NCBI RefSeq assembly: GCF_004283755.1
Contig: NZ_SHMH01000008.1
Span: 124,001-188,000 of the forward strand
Source of the DNA: Pseudoxanthomonas winnipegensis
GTDB lineage: Bacteria; Pseudomonadota; Gammaproteobacteria; Xanthomonadales; Xanthomonadaceae
Direction: 5' to 3'
DNA length: 64,000 nucleotides
Shown here: positions 28,554 to 38,740 of the stretch, piece after piece
How the letters are laid out: each line of letters begins with the position of its first letter
How positions within the stretch are numbered: the first letter of the stretch is position 1
Notes under the pieces: model-generated
The model's database searches: none
Told to the model about the DNA's origin: nothing
What the model saw: the letters and a program-made list of their open reading frames with translations, nothing else
Program-made: the position numbers and the translations under genes

Positions 28554-29216
28554 ATGACTCCGCTTCCCACCCTGTTCTTCGACCTGGATGGCACGCTGAT
28601 CGATTCCGAGCCCGGCATCGTCAACGGCATCGCGCATGTATTCGCGTCCCTGCAGCGGCCGACGCCGTCGCGCGAGGCGCTGCACGCGTGGATCGGGCCG
28701 CCGATGCGCGACAGCTTCCAGGCCGCGTTCGGCGACGAGGATTTGGTGGCACGCGCGCTGACGCTCTATCGGCAGCGTTACGACACGCTGGGCTGGACCG
28801 AGCTGACTGTGTACCCCGGCATTCCTGAGCTGATCGAAGCGCTGGCGCAGGCCGGCCATCGGCTGGCGGTGGTGACCTCGAAGAACGAGCGCGCGGCGCG
28901 GCGCATCCTGGGCGCACTGCCGTTCGGCGCGGCGTTCGAGGAAATCGTCGGCGCCAGCGACGACGGGGCCCGCCGCTTCAAGCGCGACCTGATCACCGAA
29001 GCGCTGACGCGGCTGCAGGTCTCCGCATCCGACTGCGTGATGATCGGCGACCGCCGCATGGACATCGAGGGTGCCGCGGCGCACGCGATGCGCAGCATCG
29101 GCGTGCTGTGGGGCTTCGGCGATCGCGACGAACTGCTTGCCGCAGGCGCCGGACAGGTGGTCGAGACGCCGTCCGCGCTGGCCGGCGCGCTCGGCGTCGC
29201 GCTGCGGCGCAGTTGA
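28554..29216 (+). CDS. HAD-superfamily phosphatase, phosphoglycolate phosphatase-like
   Basis: A 220-residue haloacid dehalogenase-type hydrolase. Motif I is FFDLDGTLIDSE (nucleophile Asp), motif II VVTSKN, motif III the Lys in RFKRDLI, and motif IV MIGDRRMDIEGA. The helical cap between motifs I and II is of the Gph/PpaX/beta-phosphoglucomutase type. Phosphoglycolate or pyrophosphate are possible substrates; the exact one is not decidable. It lies between pgk and pyk but is separated from both by a terminator and a 185-bp gap, respectively. Confidence 0.85.
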   Translation: MTPLPTLFFDLDGTLIDSEPGIVNGIAHVFASLQRPTPSREALHAWIGPPMRDSFQAAFGDEDLVARALTLYRQRYDTLGWTELTVYPGIPELIEALAQAGHRLAVVTSKNERAARRILGALPFGAAFEEIVGASDDGARRFKRDLITEALTRLQVSASDCVMIGDRRMDIEGAAAHAMRSIGVLWGFGDRDELLAAGAGQVVETPSALAGALGVALRRS

Positions 29217-29401
29217 ATACCATTACAAGGCCATTTCAGCTCTTCGCTTTCTGAAGCCGCAGGAGCCAAGGCCTTTTCATATCAATAAGTTGGCTAAAGA
29301 CGGGCGCTGCGGAGCGCTGCAGCCTTGTTCCATGCTGCAGTGCAGAAGCGGACCACCACCAGTCCTGTGGTAGCGTTTACGGCAAGACGGAGACCCTCGC
29401 C

Positions 29402-30871
29402 ATGACCCAATCCAACGCCCGCCGCACCAAGATCCTGGCCACCCTTGGCCCCGCCACCGACCCGCCTGGCGTGCTGGAGCACCTGCTGCGCGCCGGCGTG
29501 AACGTGGTGCGGCTCAACTTTTCCCATGGCGACCCGTCGGCCCAGCGCGATCGCGCCGAGGCCGTGCGCAGCGCCGCCAACAAGCTCGGCCTGGAAGTGG
29601 GCATCCTGGCCGACCTGCCCGGTCCCAAGATCCGCATCGAGCGCTTCGCCCAGGGCAAGGTGCAGTTGAAGACCGGCGCGCGCTTCGACCTGATCGCGCG
29701 CGAAGGCGTGCCGGCCGGCGATGAGACCCAGGTCGGCGTGAGCTACCTCGACCTGCCGGGCGACGTGGCGCCGGGCGATGTGCTGCTGCTGGACGACGGC
29801 ATGATGCAGCTGCGCGTCACCGCCGTGGAAGGCGAGCGCATCGTCACCCAGGTGCTCAACGACGGCGTGCTGTCCGACCGCAAGGGCCTGAACAAGCAGG
29901 GCGGCGGGCTGTCGCTGGGTGCGCTCAGCGACCGCGACCGCGAGCTGATCGCCATCGTCGCCGACATCGGCGTGGACTTCATCGCCGTCTCCTTCTGCCG
30001 CAACGCGGCCGACATGGAGGAGGCGCGCAGCCTGGCGCGCAAGCACGGCAGCGACGCCTTCCTGGTGTCCAAGATCGAGCGTACCGAGGCCATCGAGAAC
30101 CTGAAGGAGATCGTCGGCGCCAGCGACGTGGTGATGGTCGCGCGCGGCGACCTGGGCGTGGAAATCGGCGATGCCGAACTGCCTGGTCTGCAGAAGCAGA
30201 TCATTCGCGAGTCGATCGAGCAGAACAAGGTCGTCATCACCGCGACCCAGATGCTGCAGTCGATGGTCGAGAGCCCGCTGCCCACCCGCGCCGAGGTCAT
30301 GGACGTGGCCAACGCGGTCATCGACGGCACCGATGCGGTGATGCTCTCGGCCGAGACCGCCGCCGGCACCTACCCGGTGCGCGCGGTCGAGGCGATGGCG
30401 CGCATCTGCGTCGGTGCCGAGCGCTCGTTCTCGATGGATACCGACTTCGAGGCGGCCCAGCGCAACCTGCAGCGCGCCGACCATGCCATCGCGATGGCCA
30501 CGATGTTCCTATCCGAGCACATCAAGCTGGGCGGCGTGGTGGCCTTGAGCGAATCCGGCGGCACGGCGGGCTTCCTGTCGCGCTTCCGCTCCACCGTGCC
30601 GGTCTATGCGTTCTCGCGCCATGGCGGCGCGCGCCGGCGCATGGCCTTGATGCGCGGCGTCCATCCCATTGCCTTCGACAGCCGCGGCATGGTCCCGCGC
30701 GAGGCCGCGCGCGCCAGCATCCAGATGCTGGTCAAGGCCGGTGCGCTGGGCCCGGGCGACCGCGTGGTGTTCACCAGCGGCGAGCACATGGAGACCCACG
30801 GCGCCACCAACACCCTGCGCCTGCTGGAAGTGGGCGAAGACGGCCGCGCCAGCGGGCTGGGCGAGCTGTAA
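29402..30871 (+). CDS. pyk: pyruvate kinase
   Basis: Makes pyruvate and ATP from phosphoenolpyruvate and ADP. It is 489 residues: barrel start TKILATLGPATDPPGVLEHLLRAG, VRLNFSHG, ADLPGPKIR, the phosphoryl-transfer Lys in SKIERTEAIENL, metal ligands in VMVARGDLGVEIG, and the signature ITATQMLQSM with PTRAEVMDVANAVIDG; a C-terminal allosteric domain follows. GGAG is 9 bp before the ATG. The 185 bp upstream show no obvious promoter. An internal -10 box after the stop may drive the aldolase gene separately. Confidence 0.96.
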   Translation: MTQSNARRTKILATLGPATDPPGVLEHLLRAGVNVVRLNFSHGDPSAQRDRAEAVRSAANKLGLEVGILADLPGPKIRIERFAQGKVQLKTGARFDLIAREGVPAGDETQVGVSYLDLPGDVAPGDVLLLDDGMMQLRVTAVEGERIVTQVLNDGVLSDRKGLNKQGGGLSLGALSDRDRELIAIVADIGVDFIAVSFCRNAADMEEARSLARKHGSDAFLVSKIERTEAIENLKEIVGASDVVMVARGDLGVEIGDAELPGLQKQIIRESIEQNKVVITATQMLQSMVESPLPTRAEVMDVANAVIDGTDAVMLSAETAAGTYPVRAVEAMARICVGAERSFSMDTDFEAAQRNLQRADHAIAMATMFLSEHIKLGGVVALSESGGTAGFLSRFRSTVPVYAFSRHGGARRRMALMRGVHPIAFDSRGMVPREAARASIQMLVKAGALGPGDRVVFTSGEHMETHGATNTLRLLEVGEDGRASGLGEL

Positions 30872-30900
30872 GCCGCACCTGGGCGATGAGGGGGCGCCGC

Positions 30901-30906
30901 TATACT
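30901..30906 (+). promoter_or_regulatory. candidate -10 box before the aldolase gene
   Basis: TATACT lies 35 bp before the aldolase ATG in the pyk-aldolase gap. The -35 region at 17 bp (CCTGGG) is poor, so this is a moderate prediction. Confidence 0.4.
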
Positions 30907-30941
30907 GCGGCCCCCTCGCAGTGCGTTCTCCAGGAGCTCCA

Positions 30942-31946
30942 ATGAGCATCGAATCGCTCGCCGAAACCGCGCAGGCGCTGGTCGCCCCCGGCAAGGGCAT
31001 CATCGCCATCGACGAATCCACGGCCACCATCGGCAAGCGTTTCGCCGCGGTCGGCATCGAGAACACCGAGGCGCATCGCCGTCGCTACCGCGAGCTGCTG
31101 CTGACCACGCCCCGGCTGAGCGATCACATCTCCGGCGCGATCCTGTTCGAGGAGACCCTGCGCCAGAGCACCGAGGACGGCACCCCGTTCCCCAAGTACA
31201 TGGACAGCCACGGCCTCATCCCCGGCATCAAGGTCGATAGGGGCACTTCGCCCCTAGCCGGCTGCCCGGGTGAATTGGTGACCGAGGGCCTGGACGGCCT
31301 GCGCGACCGGCTCAAGGCCTACTACGCCCTGGGCGCGCGCTTCGCCAAGTGGCGCGCGGTGATCACCATCGGCGAGGACATCCCCTCCGGCACCTGCATC
31401 GAGGTCAACGCCCACGCCCTGGCGCGCTACGCGGCGCTGTGCCAGGAGCAGGGCCTGGTCGCCATCGTCGAGCCGGAAGTGCTGATGGACGGCGACCATG
31501 ACATCCAGGTCTGCTACGAGGTCACCGAGGCGATGCTGCGCTCGCTGTTCGGCGCGCTGCACGATCAGGGCGTGCTGCTGGAGGGCACGCTGCTCAAGGC
31601 CTCGATGGTCGTGCCGGGCCAGGACTGCGAGGAGCGGGCCGACATCGAGGAAGTCGCCGAGTCGACCCTGATGTGCCTCAAGAGCACCGTGCCGGCGATC
31701 CTGCCGGGCATCGTCTTCCTCTCCGGCGGCCAGTCCGACGCGGACGCCACCGCGCACCTGGATGCGATGAACCGCCTCGGCAACCTGCCATGGCCTTTGA
31801 GTTTCTCTTACGGCCGCGCCATGCAGCAGGCCGCGCTGGCTCACTGGGCCAAGGACCCGGTCGGCAACTTCGCCAAGGCACAGGCCATCGTGCTGGAGCG
31901 TGCGAAGGAGAACGGGCTGGCGGCGCTGGGGAAGTGGAAGGGGTAG
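30942..31946 (+). CDS. fructose-bisphosphate aldolase, class I
   Basis: Schiff-base aldolase interconverting fructose-1,6-bisphosphate with triose phosphates. It is 334 residues and of the eukaryote-like class I type: GKGIIAIDESTATIGKRF, ILFEETLRQS, GIKVDRG, AKWRAVITIG, the catalytic Lys219 in LLKASMVVPG, and the phosphate-binding FLSGGQSDADAT with FSYGRAMQQAAL. Most gammaproteobacteria rely on zinc class II aldolase, so class I is notable but is regularly found next to pyk in this family. AGGAG precedes the ATG. Confidence 0.95.
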   Translation: MSIESLAETAQALVAPGKGIIAIDESTATIGKRFAAVGIENTEAHRRRYRELLLTTPRLSDHISGAILFEETLRQSTEDGTPFPKYMDSHGLIPGIKVDRGTSPLAGCPGELVTEGLDGLRDRLKAYYALGARFAKWRAVITIGEDIPSGTCIEVNAHALARYAALCQEQGLVAIVEPEVLMDGDHDIQVCYEVTEAMLRSLFGALHDQGVLLEGTLLKASMVVPGQDCEERADIEEVAESTLMCLKSTVPAILPGIVFLSGGQSDADATAHLDAMNRLGNLPWPLSFSYGRAMQQAALAHWAKDPVGNFAKAQAIVLERAKENGLAALGKWKG

Positions 31947-32058
31947 GGCGCGGGCCCGCGGCGATGAGGGTCGGCGGATCTGCGCTGAAGTGGCACCTGG
32001 CGTTGCCGTTGAGGATGGCCTTTGCGCGGTATGCAGCCGGTGGCGCGGAAAGTGAGCT

Positions 32059-32086
32059 CGTCATCCCCGCGAAGGCGGGGATCCAG
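32059..32086. repeat. CCCGCG-type palindromic repeat, single copy
   Basis: CGTCATCCCCGCG-AAG-GCGGGGATCCAG: a palindrome with imperfect arms. Related copies are at 42791-42818, 42848-42875 and 59041-59067. It lies in the aldolase-pilD gap (31947-32183). Confidence 0.8.
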
Positions 32087-32130
32087 CGGCTCTCCCTGGG
32101 CTCCACACTCACTTGAGCGCACCTAACGAA

Positions 32131-32155
32131 AAACGCCGGCTTCGAGCCGGCGTTT
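32131..32155. terminator. bidirectional terminator between aldolase and pilD
   Basis: AAACGCCGGCT (32131-32141) pairs perfectly with AGCCGGCGTTT (32145-32155) around a TCG loop, with an A-run before it that serves the minus strand. It can end both convergent units. Confidence 0.85.
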
Positions 32156-32183
32156 CATCATCAAGGGTCGAATCGGCCGCGCG

Positions 32184-33047
32184 TTACCGCAGCCCCGACA
32201 GCCGCAGATATCCGTCGATGATCTGGTCGCCCCAGAAGAACACCACCCATCCGGCCACGGCCAGATAAGGCCCGAACGGGATCTGCGTCGAGCGGTCGCG
32301 CCCCTTCGTCGCCAGCCACGCCGCACCCACCACGGCGCCGATCAGCGAGGAGAACAGGATCACCGGCAGGATGCCGCGCAATCCGACCCATGCGCCGATC
32401 GCGGCCAACAGCTTGAAGTCGCCGTGGCCCATGCCTTCCTTGCCGGTGAGCTGCTTGAACAGCCACCACACCGACCAGAGCGACACATAGCCCGCCATCG
32501 CCCCCAGCAACGCGGGCTTGGGCGGCAGATAGAGATGCTCCAGGCTGGAGACCAGCCCCAGCCACATCAGTGGCAGCGTCAAGGTATCGGGCAACAGCCG
32601 CGTGCGCAGATCGATCCCCGACAGCGCCACCAGGAAACAACTCAACACTGCCGCGCCAAAGCCCTGCCAGCCGAAACCGAAGCGCCACACGCAGAGCACC
32701 GCCAGCAGTCCGACCAGCAGCTCGACCGCCGGATACTGCACCGAAATCGGCGTATGGCAGTACCGGCACTTGCCGCGCAGCGCCAGCCAGCTGAACAGCG
32801 GAATGTTCTCGAACCAGGCCAGCTTGTGCTTGCAGTGCGGGCAATGCGAAGGCTCGACCACGATCCCGGGCGGCGGCGGGTCGTACAGATCCGGCTGCTC
32901 CAGGATCTCGGTGGCATCGCGCCGCCACTGCCACTCCAGGCGCCGCGGCAGCCGCAGGATCACGACATTGAGGAAGCTGCCGACCATCAGGCCGAGCGCG
33001 CCCACCACCGGATACCCCAGCTCGGGGTGTTGATCGAGAAACGCCAT
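32184..33047 (-). CDS. pilD: type IV prepilin peptidase / N-methyltransferase
   Basis: Inner-membrane aspartic protease that cleaves and N-methylates prepilins (PilA here, and type II secretion pseudopilins). At 287 residues it has the N-terminal methylase region with the paired CPHC and CRYC cysteines, and the catalytic Asp motifs GIDLRTRLLPD and GMGHGDFKLLA (GxGxxDxK). It starts 3 bp after the pilC stop and ends the pil cluster. coaE, often found after pilD in relatives, is not present here. Confidence 0.96.
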   Translation of the reverse strand: MAFLDQHPELGYPVVGALGLMVGSFLNVVILRLPRRLEWQWRRDATEILEQPDLYDPPPPGIVVEPSHCPHCKHKLAWFENIPLFSWLALRGKCRYCHTPISVQYPAVELLVGLLAVLCVWRFGFGWQGFGAAVLSCFLVALSGIDLRTRLLPDTLTLPLMWLGLVSSLEHLYLPPKPALLGAMAGYVSLWSVWWLFKQLTGKEGMGHGDFKLLAAIGAWVGLRGILPVILFSSLIGAVVGAAWLATKGRDRSTQIPFGPYLAVAGWVVFFWGDQIIDGYLRLSGLR

Positions 33048-33050
33048 GGA

Positions 33051-34313
33051 TCAGCCGACCACTTCGCCCAACTTGAATATCGGCAGGTACATGCCGATGA
33101 CCATGCCGCCGACAAGCACACCCAGAATCACCATGATGGCTGGCTCGATCAGACTGCTCAGCGCATCGACTGCATTGTTCACTTCCTGCTCGTAGTACTC
33201 AGCCACCTTGAACAGCATCGTGTCCAGCGCACCTGCCTCCTCACCGATTGCGGTCATCTGGATCACCATATGCGGAAACAGGTTGGTCTGCTTCATTGCC
33301 ATGTTGACCGGATAACCGACCGCTACGTCATCGCGGATGCGGAACACCGCCTTCTCGTAGACCGTGCTGCCTGTGGCACCTGCGACAGTGTCCAGCGCTT
33401 CTACCAGCGGAACGCCTGCCTTAAAGGTGACCGCCAACGTGCGCGCAAAACGGGCGATGGCGCTGTTGTTGAGGATCTGGCCGATCACTGGGACCTTGAG
33501 CAGCGCGCGGTCGAGTGCATGCTGCATTGGAAGGGAGCGCTTGAGCGCGAAGATGAAAGCGAAACCACCGCCACCAACAACCAAAAGGGCAAGCCACCAA
33601 TATGAGGTTGCTACCCTGGAGGCGGCCACGATCAGCTTGGTGAAGGCGGGAAGATCTGCGCCAAATCCAGCGAAAACCGCCTCAAACTGAGGGACGACAA
33701 AAATGAGCAAAATCGCACTGACAATCAGCGCAACCGCGATCGTCATTGCAGGGTAGAACAGCGCCTTCTTGATTTTTCCCTTCAAGGATTCAAGGTTCTC
33801 CTTGTAGGTGGCAATCGTATCCAGCACGGTCTCCAGGACGCCCGCGCCTTCGCCGGCCCGAACCAGGTTGCGGTACAACTCGTCGAACTGAACGGGGAAC
33901 TTGCCGATCGCCTCGGATAGCGACGAGCCGCCTTCGATGTCCGTCCTGATCGCTTCGATCATCTTCTTCATTCGCGGGTTTTTGTGTCCGCCGCCGATGA
34001 TCTCCAGCGAAGTGATAATCGGCACACCCGACTTCATCATGGTCGCCATCTGACGGCTGAAAAACGCGATATCACCTTGTTTGATCGGCTTGCCTGCCGA
34101 GCCGAACAGTGGTTTGGGCTTGGGCTTGAGGACGGAAGGCGTGATGCCCTTGCCGCGCAGTTCCGCCCTTAGCAGATTGGCGTTACGCGCCTCCTGCTCG
34201 CCCTTCATCTTGACGCCGCGCTTGTCGGTCCCTTGCCAAACGAAGGTGACCAACTGCTTGGTGTCACGCGTGACCGGTACGGATTTCTTGGCGGCTGAAC
34301 GGCTTACGGCCAT
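33051..34313 (-). CDS. pilC: type IV pilus inner-membrane platform protein
   Basis: Polytopic inner-membrane protein that couples the PilB/PilT ATPases to pilus assembly. It is 420 residues with two repeated GspF domains (FFSRQMATMMKSGVPIITSLEII and FARTLAVTFKAGVPLVEALDTVAG) and three hydrophobic segments. Part of the gene is clearly less GC-rich than its surroundings (29 of 60 bases at 33661-33720), and that stretch includes the weakly conserved middle. It follows pilB by 141 bp and precedes pilD by 3 bp. Confidence 0.96.
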   Translation of the reverse strand: MAVSRSAAKKSVPVTRDTKQLVTFVWQGTDKRGVKMKGEQEARNANLLRAELRGKGITPSVLKPKPKPLFGSAGKPIKQGDIAFFSRQMATMMKSGVPIITSLEIIGGGHKNPRMKKMIEAIRTDIEGGSSLSEAIGKFPVQFDELYRNLVRAGEGAGVLETVLDTIATYKENLESLKGKIKKALFYPAMTIAVALIVSAILLIFVVPQFEAVFAGFGADLPAFTKLIVAASRVATSYWWLALLVVGGGGFAFIFALKRSLPMQHALDRALLKVPVIGQILNNSAIARFARTLAVTFKAGVPLVEALDTVAGATGSTVYEKAVFRIRDDVAVGYPVNMAMKQTNLFPHMVIQMTAIGEEAGALDTMLFKVAEYYEQEVNNAVDALSSLIEPAIMVILGVLVGGMVIGMYLPIFKLGEVVG

Positions 34314-34429
34314 GTGCGTTCCCCAGTTGCCGGCATCCCCATGCCGGGTAGCTCGACCCGCATGGTAGCGGGTTCTGCTGGCAAAACAACGTGCAAGTGC
34401 GCGATTTCACTGGGCATTTGTCCAGTGTC

Positions 34430-34448
34430 TCCGTCCTTTTTGGACGGA
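34430..34448 (-). other. hairpin in the pilB-pilC gap
   Basis: TCCGTCC (34430-34436) pairs with GGACGGA (34442-34448) around five T bases (plus strand), just downstream of pilB. A second small inverted repeat CACTGG/CCAGTG is at 34408-34427. With no T-run after it on the minus strand, this looks like mRNA structure or a weak attenuator rather than a full terminator. Confidence 0.35.
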
Positions 34449-34454
34449 CTTTGC

Positions 34455-36179
34455 TCAGTCCTTGGTGACCCGGTTGATCTCGGCCAGGCTGGTCAGCCCC
34501 TGCTTGACCTTCCATAGGGCCGACTGGCGCAGGTCACGGATGCCCGAACGCTGCGCGGCCTCGGCGATCTGAATGGCGCCACCGCCCTCCAGGATGATCG
34601 TGGCGATCTCATCGGTCATCGGCATGACCTGGTAGATGCCCACGCGTCCTTTGTAGCCTTCAGTGCACTCGTCGCAACCCACCGCCTCGAAGACGGTAAA
34701 CCCCTCGTCCAGCTCTGCTTGGCTGAACCCCTCGGCCAGCAGCGCCTTGGCCGGGATCGTGGCGGATCGCTTGCAGCGTGGGCACAGGCGGCGCGCCAGG
34801 CGCTGCGCGATGACCAGGGTCACCGAACTGGTGATGTTGTAGGGCGCGATGCCCATGTTCATCAGGCGCGCGATGGTCTGCGGTGCATCGTTGGTGTGCA
34901 GGGTCGAGAGCACCATGTGGCCGGTCTGGGCGGCCTTGACGGCGATCTCGGCCGTCTCCAGGTCGCGGATTTCGCCGACCATGATGATGTCCGGGTCCTG
35001 GCGCAGGAACGAGCGCAGCGCCGCGGCGAAGGTCATGCCGCGCTTGTTGTTCTGCTGGACCTGGTTGACGCCGGGCAGGCGGATTTCGACCGGGTCCTCG
35101 GCCGTGGAGATGTTGCGCGTGTCGTCGTTGAGGATGCCCAGCGCCGTATACAGCGACACGGTTTTGCCGGAGCCGGTCGGGCCGGTCACCAGCACCATGC
35201 CGTAGGGCTTGTGGATGGCATCCAGGAACAGCTTCTGCTGGTCCTCCTCGTAGCCCAGCTTGTCGATGCCCAGCTTGGCGGCGCTGCCATCCAGGATACG
35301 CAGCACGATCTTCTCGCCGAACAGCGTCGGCAGGGTGCTGACACGGAAGTCGATCTGGCGGGTCTTGGATAGGTTGAGCTTGATGCGGCCGTCTTGCGGA
35401 ACGCGCTTTTCGGCGATGTCCAGCTGCGACATGACCTTCAGGCGCGCGGCGATGCGCTGGTTGAGCTTCTGCGGGGCCCGCGCGACGGTCTTGAGGATGC
35501 CGTCGATGCGTAAGCGCACACGGTAGTCGGTCTCGTATGGCTCAAAATGAATGTCAGAAGCCCCCTTGCGGATGGCATCGACCAGCATTTTGTTGACGAA
35601 CTTAACGACTGGCGTATCCTCACCCTTGGCGTCGATGCCTGTGTCGCCGCTCTCCTCGTCGCCTGCCGCCGTGTCCAGGCTGCCGAAATCCTCGTCGTCG
35701 CCACCCATCCCGGCGAGCGAGTCGGAGGCATTACTCCATGTTTCCAGCGTCCTTCTAAGCTGGTCATCAGCGACCAGAATCGGCTCCACAGCAAGGTTCG
35801 TATGGAACTTAATTTCGTCGAGACCTTGCATGCGCGTCGGGTCGGAGACCCCGACGTACAGCTTGTTGCCACGCTTGAACATGGGCAGGATTTGGTGCTT
35901 TTGCAGCAGTTCCTCGCTGACCAATTTCAGAGCGTTTTGAGCAGGGTCGAACGCTGACGCATCAATCAAAGGAATGCCAAACTCGATGGCGTTGGCAGCA
36001 GCAAGCTGGGCAGGGCTTACAAGCTTCATCTCTTGTATCCACTGCGCCAATGGAATCTTGGCATGAGATGCTTCGGCCATCGCGGTGCGAGCGGCGCCTT
36101 CTTCAAGCGCGCCATCCATCACGAGGCGGCGGGCGATTCCAGTAATGCCGACAAGGTTAGGAGATGCAATTGCGTTCAT
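34455..36179 (-). CDS. pilB: type IV pilus assembly (extension) ATPase
   Basis: Cytoplasmic hexameric ATPase that powers pilus extension. It is 574 residues: an N-terminal GspE/MshEN domain, then the motor with Walker A GPTGSGKT (Lys about 339), Asp box, Walker B DPDIIMVGEIRDLETAEIA, the His box STLHTNDA, and a zinc-type tetracysteine (CPRC and CDEC). ATG 36179 is preferred to TTG 36185. The first 450 bp have lower GC (30 of 60 at 35761-35820) than the motor part. A strong terminator between pilA and pilB means pilB needs its own promoter or read-through. Confidence 0.96.
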   Translation of the reverse strand: MNAIASPNLVGITGIARRLVMDGALEEGAARTAMAEASHAKIPLAQWIQEMKLVSPAQLAAANAIEFGIPLIDASAFDPAQNALKLVSEELLQKHQILPMFKRGNKLYVGVSDPTRMQGLDEIKFHTNLAVEPILVADDQLRRTLETWSNASDSLAGMGGDDEDFGSLDTAAGDEESGDTGIDAKGEDTPVVKFVNKMLVDAIRKGASDIHFEPYETDYRVRLRIDGILKTVARAPQKLNQRIAARLKVMSQLDIAEKRVPQDGRIKLNLSKTRQIDFRVSTLPTLFGEKIVLRILDGSAAKLGIDKLGYEEDQQKLFLDAIHKPYGMVLVTGPTGSGKTVSLYTALGILNDDTRNISTAEDPVEIRLPGVNQVQQNNKRGMTFAAALRSFLRQDPDIIMVGEIRDLETAEIAVKAAQTGHMVLSTLHTNDAPQTIARLMNMGIAPYNITSSVTLVIAQRLARRLCPRCKRSATIPAKALLAEGFSQAELDEGFTVFEAVGCDECTEGYKGRVGIYQVMPMTDEIATIILEGGGAIQIAEAAQRSGIRDLRQSALWKVKQGLTSLAEINRVTKD

Positions 36180-36332
36180 GCGCAATGATTCTTTCTCTTC
36201 TGTTTGACGACAGATTAGCGCGTTTCGCGTCTAGCTGAGAGATGTTCACTCAAGACTATCGGATCGACCTGGATCGACCGCGCTGGTTAGGGAAAATTCC
36301 ACAGGCTCTGGCCCAGACGTGGATTGGCGCCT

Positions 36333-36360
36333 AAAAAAAAGCCTCCAATCTCTTGGAGGC
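36333..36360 (-). terminator. intrinsic terminator of pilA
   Basis: On the minus strand GCCTCCAA pairs perfectly with TTGGAGGC (36341-36348 with 36353-36360, loop of four), followed by eight T bases (36333-36340). It lies 28 bp after the pilA stop and should make pilA mostly monocistronic. Confidence 0.95.
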
Positions 36361-36387
36361 TCTCTTAAACAAGTTAGTTAAGCTGAA

Positions 36388-36834
36388 TCATGCGCCCTTA
36401 CAGCTGCTGGGCAGGTACTTCTGCTTGATCGTGCCTGTGCAGGTCCAGACGATCGTGCCGTTCGGCGGAGTGTTGGCAGCAAGAGCGGCCCCGCCGGCGG
36501 TCGGCGTCAGAACAACAGTACCATTGCCGGCCTTGGCGGTCGTTGTAACAGTGATCACGCCTGTGGCTGCGGCAATCGCAGTGGAGGTCACGTTGGGGGA
36601 CTTATCAGCCGCGGTGGTCAAGGTTGCGCCGGTGCCAAGATCCGCCGCGCCTTGGGCGGCATTCTCGGCGACAGTGACCTTCAGGCCATCTGCTAGCACC
36701 ATAGCTTCTGAAACGCGCGACCGCACAACGTAATCTTGATACGCCGGCAGCGCGATGGCGGCCAGGATGGCGATGATGGCGACCACGATCATCAGTTCGA
36801 TGAGGGTGAAGCCGCCCTGCATGTTCTTCTTCAT
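36388..36834 (-). CDS. pilA: type IV major pilin (PilA)
   Basis: Pilin subunit, 148 residues as a precursor. The short leader MKKNMQGG is cut by PilD before Phe, giving the class IVa start [20 protein letters not shown] with Glu5; the assembly helix runs on to about residue 50. The globular part is Thr/Ala-rich and ends with a small disulfide loop (Cys in WTCTG and SSCKG). ATG 36834 has AAGGA eight bases before it. A sigma-54 promoter lies upstream and a strong terminator behind. The C-terminal half is the variable region expected of pilins. Confidence 0.95.
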   Translation of the reverse strand: MKKNMQGGFTLIELMIVVAIIAILAAIALPAYQDYVVRSRVSEAMVLADGLKVTVAENAAQGAADLGTGATLTTAADKSPNVTSTAIAAATGVITVTTTAKAGNGTVVLTPTAGGAALAANTPPNGTIVWTCTGTIKQKYLPSSCKGA

Positions 36835-36944
36835 GAGCAATTCCTTCGAAGGGTGGTGGAACTGGTTGAGGGACACTGTCTCCCCGTGTCCCTGGGATGT
36901 CGCGGACCGTGGGCGCCGTGGATACCCACGTGCGGGAGGTACTC

Positions 36945-36960
36945 AGCACGAAGCGTGCCA
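36945..36960 (-). promoter_or_regulatory. sigma-54 (RpoN) promoter of pilA
   Basis: The minus strand reads TGGCACGCTTCGTGCT, against consensus TGGCACrNNNNTTGCw: the -24 element is perfect and the -12 element differs at one base. Transcription would begin about 100 bases before the pilA ATG. PilS-PilR, the two-component pair known to drive RpoN-dependent pilA, are encoded immediately upstream. Confidence 0.8.
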
Positions 36961-37049
36961 ACATCGTCATCGCCTCAAGGCCTATCGGTGGGCAACTCAC
37001 CCGCGTTTAGGCAGTTGCGCGATGAGCTATCGATCCGCTTCTGCCTTGC

Positions 37050-37068
37050 TGCGTCAAAAAGTGACGCA
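37050..37068. promoter_or_regulatory. candidate PilR enhancer site
   Basis: TGCGTCA (37050-37056) and TGACGCA (37062-37068) form a perfect 7-bp inverted repeat with a 5-bp A-rich spacer. Its centre is about 125 bp before the predicted pilA start, the usual range for NtrC-type activators. The rest of 36835-37185 shows no gene. Confidence 0.45.
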
Positions 37069-37185
37069 TCTCGTCAGCTGTTGGTCGCTGGGGAAAGATT
37101 TGTAGGGAGAAGCTGAGCGAAGTCTCAGTTCAAGTCGCACACCAAGTCTCACTTCTGGGTTGCCTATCAGTGCGTGGCCTCGGGC

Positions 37186-38649
<1,464 letters not shown>

Positions 38650-38740
38650 CGTGGTCTCGCGTGGTTCGCCGCCAGTCTACCGGCTGAACGGGCCGGCGAG
38701 CGAGAGGCGCGCCGCGGATATCGGCCCAACCCCTCACGCG

